The position numbers and the translations under genes were made by a program. Positions 6,605-14,351 of a stretch of DNA of 64,000 nt are shown here, piece after piece; the first letter of the stretch is position 1, and each line of letters starts with the position of its first letter. The notes beneath the pieces are model-generated. The model was not told where the DNA came from, searched no databases, and worked only from the letters and a program-made list of their open reading frames with translations. This stretch comes from Armatimonadota bacterium (GTDB lineage: Bacteria > Armatimonadota > Fimbriimonadia > Fimbriimonadales > Fimbriimonadaceae). The DNA lies in NCBI GenBank assembly GCA_018268375.1, contig JAFDWS010000001.1, forward strand, positions 772,627-836,626, given 5' to 3'.

Positions 6605-7618
6605 TTACGGCATCTTGCTCTTGGCCGTGGCGAACTCGCTGTAGACAGCGTCCGGGCCGCCGTAGCCGACGAACTCGTGCACCACGCTACCGTCACCCTT
6701 CAGGAACTTCACCGTCGGCATCGCGGTGATGCCGTACTTGGCGGCGATGTCCTTTTGGAGGTCGACGTCCACCTTGCACAGGATGAAGTCCTTGGCCACG
6801 GTCGTCTTGAACTTGTCGCTCTTAAAGACCTCGTCGTCCATCATGTGGCACGGGCCGCACCAGGACGCCATGAAGTCGACCACCAGCAAACGGTTGCTCG
6901 CCTTTGCCGCGCTGAGGGCCTTGTTGAAATCTGTCAGCCAGACACCGGCCACAACCGCGCTCATGTCCACTTCTTTCGCTCCGCTCGGCGCCTTGAATGC
7001 GAAGAGGTCGCTATTGGCCTCCATGCTGCACTCGGTCACTTGGAGGACCGAGGTGGCAACTGTGCCGCCCTGACCCGGCGTGTTCAGCTCGCCCTTGCGG
7101 ATCATGTTGTCCGCTTGGTCGGTGTAAAGCCTCATCGTGACCTCGCCCTTCGGATCCGCCGTCACGTTGACTACGTTCAGGGTCTTGCCGCCGAGCTGCT
7201 TCGTGCCTGCGTCCTTGCTGCCGGCAAAGTTGGTGACGCTGCCTGGCTTGAAGAACGTCCGCCACAGCGTGGCGTCGACCGAGCCGAAGATGCCCATCAG
7301 CTCAGCGTCGTTCTGCGACTTCTTGTAATACGAGTTGTCCGCCTTGGTGTAGACGGTGACGGTCGTTCCGTCAGCAATCGTGATCTGGTCGGGGGTCTCG
7401 AGTCTCGCCTTGTTCGGCTTGGCGAGGGCGACCTTGTATTCCACCGCCTCCTGTCCGCTTCCAATCGGTGTGACGGTATAGCTGGCGCTGAACGATTGGG
7501 CGGAGCCCATCGCTTCGGCGAAGGCTTTCAGTTTCGGCGAGGCCTCGCCCATGGTCGCCGCGATCACGCTGATCGCGCCAGCGACAACGGCGCCCGCCAA
7601 GAGGACACGTGTTTTCAT
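6605..7618 (-). CDS. Exported LolA/DUF2092-like domain fused to thioredoxin
   Basis: This is a 337-residue exported protein. A signal peptide or anchor (residues 1-25, VLLAGAVVAGAISVIAA) precedes a beta-rich domain (about 28-215). Its phrases SFSASYTVTPIG, YKVALAKPNKARLETP and VYTKADNSYYKK recall the LolA/DUF2092 lipoprotein-carrier fold. A complete thioredoxin domain follows (about 222-337), with WCGPC at 253-257 and the cis-proline segment AMPTVKF. The thioredoxin half should act as a periplasmic disulfide or thiol oxidoreductase; the first half could bind a hydrophobic ligand. The ATG at 7618 has AGGA 8 nt upstream, and a TACAAT -10 box lies further up. Both halves sit in one uninterrupted frame. 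Confidence 0.85.
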   Translation of the reverse strand: MKTRVLLAGAVVAGAISVIAATMGEASPKLKAFAEAMGSAQSFSASYTVTPIGSGQEAVEYKVALAKPNKARLETPDQITIADGTTVTVYTKADNSYYKKSQNDAELMGIFGSVDATLWRTFFKPGSVTNFAGSKDAGTKQLGGKTLNVVNVTADPKGEVTMRLYTDQADNMIRKGELNTPGQGGTVATSVLQVTECSMEANSDLFAFKAPSGAKEVDMSAVVAGVWLTDFNKALSAAKASNRLLVVDFMASWCGPCHMMDDEVFKSDKFKTTVAKDFILCKVDVDLQKDIAAKYGITAMPTVKFLKGDGSVVHEFVGYGGPDAVYSEFATAKSKMP

Positions 7619-7689
7619 GATGGCTTCCTGTCTGACTCGTGAGTCTCCGGCTTCATTGTAGCCGAACTCTCCGCAGGTAAAACGGTGAA

Positions 7690-9000
7690 ATGCGGGATTG
7701 GGTTCCGGTCGCGGTGATCGCCATCGTCTTCACGGCGTTCTGCACCGCCTTCAACCTCGCCACCCCCTACCGAAAGCCCGGTATCCTGCTCCACCAACGC
7801 AACCCCGACCGAACACCGGTTCAGGTTCAAGACGTGGGCGCGCCCGACGAGCGGCAGCACGCCAACTACGTCTCCACTCTCATGCAAACGGGACAACTTC
7901 CTGTGTTGCATCCTGGCGATTCAAACTTATACGAATCATACCAATCCCACCAGCCGCCGCTTTACTATTTCTTGGCCGCAGGCTGGTGCAAGGTCACGGG
8001 AAGCGACCCGGCCAATCCCGACCAAGGCTTCCCCCTTCGGCTCTTGAGCACGCTTCTCGGGGTCGGCACGTTGGCCGCCATCTTCCTCGGTGCCCGATGG
8101 GCCGGCGCCTCTCTGCCCATGGCATGGGCTTCGTGCGCTTTCGTCTTGATGCCAATGTCCGTGGCCCTCCACTCGGCGGTCAGCAACGACCCGCTCCTCT
8201 TCCTGCTGTGCGCCTGGACCCTCGCCCTTGCGATGAAGGGGGCGAAGGAAGGGTGGACCTTCAAATCCGCGCTTATTGTCGGGGTTCTGACCGGCCTCGC
8301 CTTGCTCACCAAGACGACAGCGTTGGCTCTGGTGCCCGTCGTCGTGGTCGACTACTGGGCGACCCGGCCCAAGGAAGGAGCGACTAAGTCCCTCATGGCT
8401 CTCTTTGGCGGGATGTTGGTGGTGGTTCCCATTTGGCTCCGCAACATGAGCCTCTACGGTGACCCTTTCGCCATGAAGGCGTTCAACGCCGCTTTCACCG
8501 GGAGCCCTCAGGCGTCGCTCTTCATCGAGCAGTTGGGTGCCTTTCCTTATTGGAGCCAGATGGTGCTCTGGTGGACGGCGCGCAGCTTCATCGGAGTCTT
8601 CGGCTATATGGACGTGTTCATGTTTGAAGGAATGGGGATGGACCGCTCGAACGCGCTGTACGTCGCGCTCTGGGTCGTCCTCGCCATCCCCCTTGCCGTC
8701 GGCGCAGTGGCTGCGATGAGGGCCAAGGAAACGAAAGTCGCGGTCGTCACGAACGCCTTGTTCCTCTTGATCGTCACACTGTTGTTCGTCAGGTTCAACA
8801 TGCAGTACTTCCAGGGTCAGGCCCGTTACCTCTACCCTGCCCTCGCGCCCCTCGCTTGGTGCTTCGGGCTTGGGATGGTCAAGCTGTCCAAGACCCGCGC
8901 CACCGTCAGTTGGATCGTCGCCGTAGCATTCCTCGTTCTCCTCGACGTTGCTGCCTATACAGAACTGTTGAGTGGTTTCGCCCGCCGCGCGACCGGCTAG
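7690..9000 (+). CDS. GT-C family membrane glycosyltransferase (GT39/ArnT/DUF2142-like)
   Basis: This is a 436-residue polytopic inner-membrane protein with about ten hydrophobic segments. After the first helix, the large external loop carries DERQHANYV, then SYQSHQPPLYYFLAAG. The acidic-residue/HQPPLYY arrangement is that of GT-C enzymes, which move sugars from polyprenyl-phosphate donors. Further in, VSNDPLLFLLCAWTLALAMK and TGLALLTKTTALALVPV are also characteristic. The donor and acceptor are unknown; cell-surface polysaccharide or protein glycosylation is inferred. It is divergent from the thioredoxin fusion gene, sharing a short spacer, and is followed 47 nt later by the STN protein gene. 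Confidence 0.8.
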   Translation: MRDWVPVAVIAIVFTAFCTAFNLATPYRKPGILLHQRNPDRTPVQVQDVGAPDERQHANYVSTLMQTGQLPVLHPGDSNLYESYQSHQPPLYYFLAAGWCKVTGSDPANPDQGFPLRLLSTLLGVGTLAAIFLGARWAGASLPMAWASCAFVLMPMSVALHSAVSNDPLLFLLCAWTLALAMKGAKEGWTFKSALIVGVLTGLALLTKTTALALVPVVVVDYWATRPKEGATKSLMALFGGMLVVVPIWLRNMSLYGDPFAMKAFNAAFTGSPQASLFIEQLGAFPYWSQMVLWWTARSFIGVFGYMDVFMFEGMGMDRSNALYVALWVVLAIPLAVGAVAAMRAKETKVAVVTNALFLLIVTLLFVRFNMQYFQGQARYLYPALAPLAWCFGLGMVKLSKTRATVSWIVAVAFLVLLDVAAYTELLSGFARRATG

Positions 9001-9047
9001 GAAGCAACGGTTTTGAGCGGTCTTGTGTTGAAGGAATTGTTCGGCTG

Positions 9048-11120
9048 ATGACGACTTTGCTTTTGACTCTGGCCTTGCTGCGCGGTCAAGACTTTGCGAC
9101 CGACCCTCGCCTTGATGCCAAGGTCACGATGCGGTTGGACGCGGCACCCCTGACAAGGCTCTTGCCTTCGATGGCAAAACAGCAGCAGCTTGATCTCAAA
9201 GCCGATCCCAACACCTGGAACCAGGTGGTTCTTGTATCGTGCAAGGATCGAGCCCTCCGCGAAGTCATGAATCGGCTCGCGGAGGTCACCGATTGCGAGT
9301 GGAAAGCCTCCGGGAACGGTTATTTGCTCACGCCATCTATCGAGCTCCGCAAAGCAAGAGAAGGGGAAGCTCTCGCCGAGCGATTGAAGCAGATCGAAGA
9401 GGTCTACCGCCAATTCCGCGAGCTGGTCGCGGCCCCGTACACGAAGCAGTCTGTCGTCAACGCCTTGAAGGAGCAAGATCGCAAAAGCAGCTCTCAAGAG
9501 CGCGATCCCCTCCAGCCCATCGACACGAGAGTCGGGCCCCAATATGAGAGCAACGGCCTCCTAGCTGAGGGGCGTCTCCTGGCTCGGGTCATGCTCGCCA
9601 TCCCGCCCGAGGAGATTGCGAAGCTGCCTCCAAGGGGCCGCATCGTCTACTCCAACCAGCCGACAAAGAGGCAGCGCAGCCTCAACGTCGACCTCGACAT
9701 GCTCGAGAAGGGTCTTGCCAAGGATCAAGAGGTGGTCAACGCGGCGCGAGTGCAACTGAAAAAGGAGGAGAAGTCCGAGGATCAGGACATCGACGAAAAG
9801 GCCGAACCGATCGATTGGAAGGGCGCAAAGATCAACGTCGTGATCAGCGAGACGGAGTTCTATGGGATCCGCGCGGCCAGTTGCGCCCTTCAGATCGTCG
9901 TTCCCCACAAGTACTCGCAAGTCCAAGCAACGTCGGGGCTTTATGTCACGAAGAGCCCGTTGTACAGTCTGATGGGACAAGCGCGGTCGCAAAGAGAGCC
10001 CTCGATCAACCTGAAGCCGGAATCACGCGAACAGCTGAAATTCCTTCTTCAGCTGTACGAATCGGACACTCAACCCAAGCAACCCCCCTTCCTCCAGCAC
10101 CCCGACACCACCGAACCGTTGTCCCTGTACGTGAACGATCTCTTCTTAGCCCTCGCAGCGGCAGGCCAGAAGGACTTGGTGGCGGAACTTCCGGACGAGG
10201 CGATCATTTGCGCCTTCCTCGATTCACCAGAGCCGCATGAGCTGGAGCCTTACCGATCGCGAATGGAGAGTCTGATGGTTGATCCCGTCGCCAACGATTC
10301 GGGCTGGCTCCTTTACCGACCCAAGATGGCTCACTTCGCCCGTCAGGACCAGGTTGACCGATCAGCTTTGGCGTGGTTTGTCGGCCCTGGCCAGCAGGAA
10401 ATTCCGAACTTTCCCAATGCCTGCAAATACTCGTTCGAGCGCAAGTCTCGTGCAGGAACTGATATGGTCGAGATGGTTCTCTTGCTGACGAATGACGACT
10501 CCATTGCACCCCCCGAGCCAGCGCGTGCGGCCGTGATGGAATTCATTGGGAGTCTCGATCCGACTTCTCGAGGAGCCCTGTTCGGGGGCCGGCAATTGAC
10601 TTATGGGCGGCTCCCAGCGAATCAGAAGGCACTGGTTGACGCGTTCGTCTTCGGCGCGTATGGGCCCCAGCTCCTGGCGGAGGATTCCAATGAGTCGCTC
10701 GATGACCGTGAAGAGGCTTCTGAACCGACAGAAGTCTGCGCGAACGGTGTTCCCTTTGAAGCGCCGATCGAGGTCAAGCAGCAACTCGATCCGCTGCTCT
10801 TCAGCAAGTCAGAGGAAAGCGGGTGGCGCGCTATGGAGCCAGACGAATTGGCTTGGATTGTAGCGACCAACCGGGAGCCTAAGAAGTTTCCAGAACACGA
10901 ACCTCAAGCCATGCCGAAGGTGCTACGGGTCGGTTGGCGCAGGACCTACGCCTTCCGACTTTGGGTGAAAAAAGGGACGTACTTTGGATTTGACACGAGC
11001 GAAGATAGCCGCGAACCGGCGCCCCGCGAATACTCATTCGATTCCCTGCCACCCGAAGCGCGCGAACCGGTCGATAAGCGCGTCCAGGAATTACTGAGCG
11101 GCAGCTGGCCGCCGAAATGA
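9048..11120 (+). CDS. STN-domain-containing protein, 690 aa, upstream of sigma factor
   Basis: This large protein of unknown function starts with a short hydrophobic N-terminus (MTTLLLTLALLRG), probably a signal peptide. Residues about 20-95 fit the secretin/TonB short N-terminal (STN) pattern: RLDAAPLTRLLPSMAKQQQL, then VLVSCKDRALREVMNRLAEV and a terminal YLLTPS strand. The remaining 590 residues are mixed, with a charged linker around residue 240-260, and show no beta-barrel or secretin core that I can recognise. The ATG at 9048 is chosen because it starts the hydrophobic segment and has AAGGA upstream; the longer frame overlaps the previous gene. It precedes an ECF sigma factor by 45 nt, and two genes on another STN-like domain appears, suggesting a common signalling unit. 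Confidence 0.7.
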   Translation: MTTLLLTLALLRGQDFATDPRLDAKVTMRLDAAPLTRLLPSMAKQQQLDLKADPNTWNQVVLVSCKDRALREVMNRLAEVTDCEWKASGNGYLLTPSIELRKAREGEALAERLKQIEEVYRQFRELVAAPYTKQSVVNALKEQDRKSSSQERDPLQPIDTRVGPQYESNGLLAEGRLLARVMLAIPPEEIAKLPPRGRIVYSNQPTKRQRSLNVDLDMLEKGLAKDQEVVNAARVQLKKEEKSEDQDIDEKAEPIDWKGAKINVVISETEFYGIRAASCALQIVVPHKYSQVQATSGLYVTKSPLYSLMGQARSQREPSINLKPESREQLKFLLQLYESDTQPKQPPFLQHPDTTEPLSLYVNDLFLALAAAGQKDLVAELPDEAIICAFLDSPEPHELEPYRSRMESLMVDPVANDSGWLLYRPKMAHFARQDQVDRSALAWFVGPGQQEIPNFPNACKYSFERKSRAGTDMVEMVLLLTNDDSIAPPEPARAAVMEFIGSLDPTSRGALFGGRQLTYGRLPANQKALVDAFVFGAYGPQLLAEDSNESLDDREEASEPTEVCANGVPFEAPIEVKQQLDPLLFSKSEESGWRAMEPDELAWIVATNREPKKFPEHEPQAMPKVLRVGWRRTYAFRLWVKKGTYFGFDTSEDSREPAPREYSFDSLPPEAREPVDKRVQELLSGSWPPK

Positions 11121-11165
11121 GCCTCGTGTAACCAGTATGAGCATGCCTTCGTCCAATCCCATGCG

Positions 11166-11738
11166 GTGGTGTCCAGCCTGATCGACCACTCCCACGTGGC
11201 GGCCTTCGACGACGAGAGCCTTCTTGTCGACCGTGCGGCGCGGGGAGACGAGGGAGCGTTCCGCGCCCTCTACAACCGGTACTACAACCGGGTGTACTCG
11301 ATCGCCAAGGGCATCTTGCTTCAGGGCGAGGAAGCCGAAGACGCCGTCCAGGAGATCTTCACACTCGCTTACCGGAACCTGGGGCGATTCGACCGCCGGT
11401 CGCGGTTCAGCACCTGGCTCTTCCGCATCGCAGTCAACCGCAGCATCCAGCAGTCGCGGTCGCTCAAGTTCAAAAGGGGCACTGTTCCCCTTGGCGATGA
11501 GGCCGAGACCATCGCCGATCGGACAGACGCCAGCCCTGCGGAGGATCCGAAGGTCGCGTCAGCCATGGAGCGACTGCAACCAGGCGACAGGGCTGTCCTG
11601 ACTCTGTTCTATTGGGACGAGCTCAGCTTGAACGAGGTGGCCGAAAGCATCGGTTGCTCGCCCAACGCCGCCAAGACCAGGCTCTTCAGAGCCCGCGAGC
11701 GCTTCAAACAGTTCTTTGAGCAGGAGGCCGGCGAGTGA
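11166..11738 (+). CDS. ECF RNA polymerase sigma factor (RpoE/SigW-like)
   Basis: This is a 190-residue sigma factor of ordinary ECF size. Sigma-2 spans about residues 27-95 (FRALYNRYYNRVYSIAKGIL, AEDAVQEIFTLAYRNL, FSTWLFRIAVNRSIQQSR). Sigma-4 spans about 130-185 (LQPGDRAVLTLFYWDELSLN, EVAESIGCSPNAAKTRLFRA). It starts at GTG 11166; the next GTG codon is equally possible. Its stop overlaps the start of the following gene by 4 nt (GTGA), giving translational coupling with a membrane protein that fits an anti-sigma factor. It probably transcribes its own operon, but I found no clear autoregulatory promoter. Confidence 0.92.
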   Translation: MVSSLIDHSHVAAFDDESLLVDRAARGDEGAFRALYNRYYNRVYSIAKGILLQGEEAEDAVQEIFTLAYRNLGRFDRRSRFSTWLFRIAVNRSIQQSRSLKFKRGTVPLGDEAETIADRTDASPAEDPKVASAMERLQPGDRAVLTLFYWDELSLNEVAESIGCSPNAAKTRLFRARERFKQFFEQEAGE

Positions 11739-12550
11739 CAAAACTCCCTCCCGAGATCGACCGTCTCATCTGGGCGCTGGCGGAGACCAACGATTCGCGG
11801 GCCATCGAGGAGTTTGGCGAGCGCTACCCGGCTTATCGGGAGGCCCTGGTCGAACGGATCAAACTCGTGCGTCGGCTCCGTGCCGCCAAACCAACACGGG
11901 AAGTGCCAGGTTGGAACTACCATCCTGCACCCAGCCAGCCGCGGTACAGCCGAGGGCTAGGGCTGGTCCTTGCCGGAGCGGCGCTGGCATCGCTGGCTTT
12001 CGCGACGGTCACGACTTTGGACCGCTTCGTCTTCCACAAGCAGCAACCAACTGAGTCAACCAAGACGGGCGGACCGCCTCCTATCCAACCGTATGACGGT
12101 CCGTCCCATCCGGTCAAGCCGTCGACAGAGGTGATCGAGCCTAGCGTCGCCCCCAAGGGCGGCACGGGACAAGTGGGCCAGGCAGGGGAAACAAAGGCGG
12201 ATCCGTTCTCAAAACTGGTCACTGTCGACCATGAGCACATCAAGCTGTCGCAGCTGATCAAGGAGATTGCGCTGCAGGCTGGCCTGAAGCTCGAGGTCGC
12301 ACCGGGACTCACTGACGACGTGGTGGCCGCCAAGTACATCGGCGTGCCGGCTATCGAAGCGCTACAAGACCTTGGCCAGAATTTCGGTTTCAGCGTACAC
12401 ATCGAGCACGACGACGGTGCCCTCTTGATTCCGGCGATCGACCCTTCCAAGCCACCGGTCACAGTGCCCAACGGATCCTTCAGCGAGCCAGCAGAGGCGC
12501 CGAAGACTGGAACAGAGCCGGTAAATGCACCGAAAGTCTCGAAACAGTAG
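11735..12550 (+). CDS. Candidate anti-sigma factor with C-terminal STN-like domain
   Basis: This is a 271-residue single-pass membrane protein. The N-terminal 72 residues are charged and cytosolic by prediction ([31 protein letters not shown]). One transmembrane helix follows (about 74-95, [20 protein letters not shown]), then a proline-rich linker and an exported domain (about 160-235). That domain has the STN-like pattern [20 protein letters not shown], then [20 protein letters not shown]. Translational coupling to the sigma gene (GTGA overlap, CAGGAGG ribosome binding site) and topology suggest anti-sigma function. The usual HxxxCxxC zinc motif is absent, so this remains inference. The exported STN-like domain could sense the partner encoded at 9048. 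Confidence 0.65.
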   Translation: MTKLPPEIDRLIWALAETNDSRAIEEFGERYPAYREALVERIKLVRRLRAAKPTREVPGWNYHPAPSQPRYSRGLGLVLAGAALASLAFATVTTLDRFVFHKQQPTESTKTGGPPPIQPYDGPSHPVKPSTEVIEPSVAPKGGTGQVGQAGETKADPFSKLVTVDHEHIKLSQLIKEIALQAGLKLEVAPGLTDDVVAAKYIGVPAIEALQDLGQNFGFSVHIEHDDGALLIPAIDPSKPPVTVPNGSFSEPAEAPKTGTEPVNAPKVSKQ

Positions 12551-12590
12551 GCCCCTCGAGTTCATTTTCGAACCAAATTAGGGTTCACTT

Positions 12591-12611
12591 AAATCCTCTC
12601 TTTAAGGATTT
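12591..12611 (+). promoter_or_regulatory. Leader hairpin covering the ribosome binding site
   Basis: AAATCCT (12591-12597) pairs with AGGATTT (12605-12611) around a CTCTTTA loop. The AAGGA ribosome binding site of the prepilin-like gene (12604-12608) is largely inside the stem. A weaker 5-bp inverted repeat (GAACC/GGTTC) lies at 12570-12586. Confidence 0.45.
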
Positions 12612-12615
12612 CAAA

Positions 12616-13425
12616 ATGAAAAACCGAGCATTCACCCTGATTGAATTGCTCGTCGTGATCGCAATCATTGCGATCCTGGCGGCAATTCTGTTCCCGGTGT
12701 TCGCGAAGGCCAAGGAGGCAGCTAAGTTGAGTTCGTGCCTGGCACAAATGAAGCAGCTGTGCTTGTCCCTCGAGATTTACAACACCGACAGTGACGACAA
12801 CTTGAACCCGGCGAGCATGCGGACCATGAACCCGAACGACACGCCGACGATTTGGACCGAGCGTCTCCAGCCGTACGTGAAGAACGAAAACGTCTTCATC
12901 GCGACGGGCAGCGATGCCGGGTACGCGACTGACTGGGGCACCCGTCGAGTGCAGTCAGTCGGTTATTCGGACGCGACGGGGTTCGACCCGCTGAACGGTG
13001 CGACTGATGGAAACGCCGTTCCCGGCACCGAAGGGTTCTTGACTGTCGTTAACGCAACGGCGATTCCCGAGCCCACAAAAGTCGGCTTGTTCGCGGTAAC
13101 GCCGAATGGCCCGAAAGGCGACACCACGAGCAAGCACCGCGGATACGTCTTCAACCCGTACAACGGCAAGAACGACCCGGGCGGCGTTTATTCGAAGGGC
13201 TTGCCTAAGATCAGCGACAAGAACCTCGTCGTCGACGCAACGGACAAGAACTACCCGAACAGCCCGAATCTGAGCCCTGGCGAACTCAAGCCGATTTGGG
13301 CCCGCTACGGCCCAGACGGAAACGGCGGGGGCCGATGCCCGGTCATTTTCGGCGACACCCACGCACGCGTGATGTCTGCAAACGGCATGAACAGCTTCGG
13401 CAACGTCATCTGGCGCTTCCGATAG
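12616..13425 (+). CDS. Prepilin-type N-terminal cleavage/methylation domain protein
   Basis: This is a 269-residue type IV pilin or type II secretion pseudopilin-like protein. It starts [18 protein letters not shown]: a short basic leader, the prepilin-peptidase cleavage site before F6, and the conserved Glu at +5. It continues [20 protein letters not shown], which is typical of the expanded pseudopilin families of Armatimonadota and Planctomycetes. The globular part (about 50-269) contains [22 protein letters not shown] and the terminal [15 protein letters not shown], which recalls the H-X9-G-type families. It is exported to the periplasm and inserted by its N-terminal helix. It is a single gene with its own leader; no pilus assembly genes lie nearby. 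Confidence 0.92.
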   Translation: MKNRAFTLIELLVVIAIIAILAAILFPVFAKAKEAAKLSSCLAQMKQLCLSLEIYNTDSDDNLNPASMRTMNPNDTPTIWTERLQPYVKNENVFIATGSDAGYATDWGTRRVQSVGYSDATGFDPLNGATDGNAVPGTEGFLTVVNATAIPEPTKVGLFAVTPNGPKGDTTSKHRGYVFNPYNGKNDPGGVYSKGLPKISDKNLVVDATDKNYPNSPNLSPGELKPIWARYGPDGNGGGRCPVIFGDTHARVMSANGMNSFGNVIWRFR

Positions 13426-13444
13426 AAAAAACCTGTTCCGACAC

Positions 13445-13493
13445 TTGTCGGCCCGAATCCACGTCGCTATACTGAGACAAAGGATTCGGGCCG
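13445..13493 (+). promoter_or_regulatory. Promoter enclosed by a 12-bp inverted repeat
   Basis: TTGTCG (13445-13450) and TATACT (13468-13473) are 17 nt apart and make a good promoter. A perfect 12-bp inverted repeat, CGGCCCGAATCC (13449-13460) and GGATTCGGGCCG (13482-13493), brackets the -10 box and ends exactly at the ATG at 13494. It could be an operator or a leader hairpin overlapping the start. Confidence 0.6.
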
Positions 13494-14213
13494 ATGTCAC
13501 ATTTTGAACGGAGCTCCAACCTAAGGGAAGAGTTTGGCCAGAGGGCGTTCATGGCCATCGTCCCTGGCATTATTCTTCTCTGCGTCGGCGGCTTGATGAT
13601 CAGCTACCGTAGCGCGTTCATCGCCCTCGGCATCATTCTCGCCGTGATCGGGCTCGGTTGCCTCGTCTACGGGGTGATCCAGTTCTCGCAGTTGAGAAAG
13701 GTGCCGAGCTTCCCGGTCAAATGCCCGTTCTGCCAGCACAAGAACGACTTCACGGAGCCCGCAGAGTCCGACGTGCGGTGCGAGGGTTGCCAACGCATGA
13801 TCCCGATCGAAGGCGGCCGCATCCTTCAGGTGTGGCAAGTGCGCTGCGGGTATTGCAACCATCTGAACTACTACAGCGAAAAGAGCACCGGTCTCATCTG
13901 CGAAAGCTGCAACCGCATCGTTCCGATCGCTCACGACGGTGGCCCCGAGGCCAAGGCGACGTTCGAGCACTACACGGTGCACGACGACGACCGCCCCTAT
14001 GACCTCGTGCTCTTCAACATGGGGCACGAGCACAACGAGGAACTGGTCTCGACGCTCCAGCACATGCTCGCGTTGAACCGTAACCAGGTCAAGGACATGG
14101 TGATGCAGTTGCCGCTCACGCTTCTGACCGGCATCCCCCGTAAGAAAGCGGAGATGTTGAAGGCTCAAATCGACATGCACGGCGGGAGCGCCGACTTCAA
14201 AGTCTCACAGTAG
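13494..14213 (+). CDS. Membrane protein with two zinc ribbons and L7/L12-C-like domain
   Basis: This is a 239-residue protein with two transmembrane helices (about residues 19-36 and 41-63) and four CxxC pairs (C77/C80, C96/C99, C118/C121, C136/C139) arranged as two treble-clef or ribbon-type zinc sites. The C-terminal domain (about 168-239) reads YDLVLFNMG, VKDMVMQLPLTLLTGIPRKK, AEMLKAQIDMHG, SADFKV. It resembles the C-terminal domain of ribosomal protein L7/L12. The combination suggests a membrane-tethered adaptor that binds protein or nucleic acid. The exact function is unknown. Expression seems tightly controlled (see the promoter at 13445). Confidence 0.7.
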   Translation: MSHFERSSNLREEFGQRAFMAIVPGIILLCVGGLMISYRSAFIALGIILAVIGLGCLVYGVIQFSQLRKVPSFPVKCPFCQHKNDFTEPAESDVRCEGCQRMIPIEGGRILQVWQVRCGYCNHLNYYSEKSTGLICESCNRIVPIAHDGGPEAKATFEHYTVHDDDRPYDLVLFNMGHEHNEELVSTLQHMLALNRNQVKDMVMQLPLTLLTGIPRKKAEMLKAQIDMHGGSADFKVSQ

Positions 14214-14351
14214 AGCCGTCCCGAATTAGGCTCAAGCTCGTGGTATCCTCCACGCGAAGTGCCCGGTGTGCGCTTCGTGCTGGATTTGTTTGTCAGTGCG
14301 AGGTCGACCGGGCAGAAACGTTTGGAGAAGTCCCCGCTCAGGATGGCAAAT

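Noticed and set aside
8856..9047. 64-codon extension of the STN protein
   Set aside because: It overlaps the glycosyltransferase gene and is Arg-rich shadow sequence; the signal-peptide-like start is at 9048.
14259..14351. N-terminal extension of the pyrophosphatase from GTG 14259
   Set aside because: The TATCCT box 9 nt upstream is suggestive, but the extension would precede a good ribosome binding site and a signal-peptide-like start at 14352.
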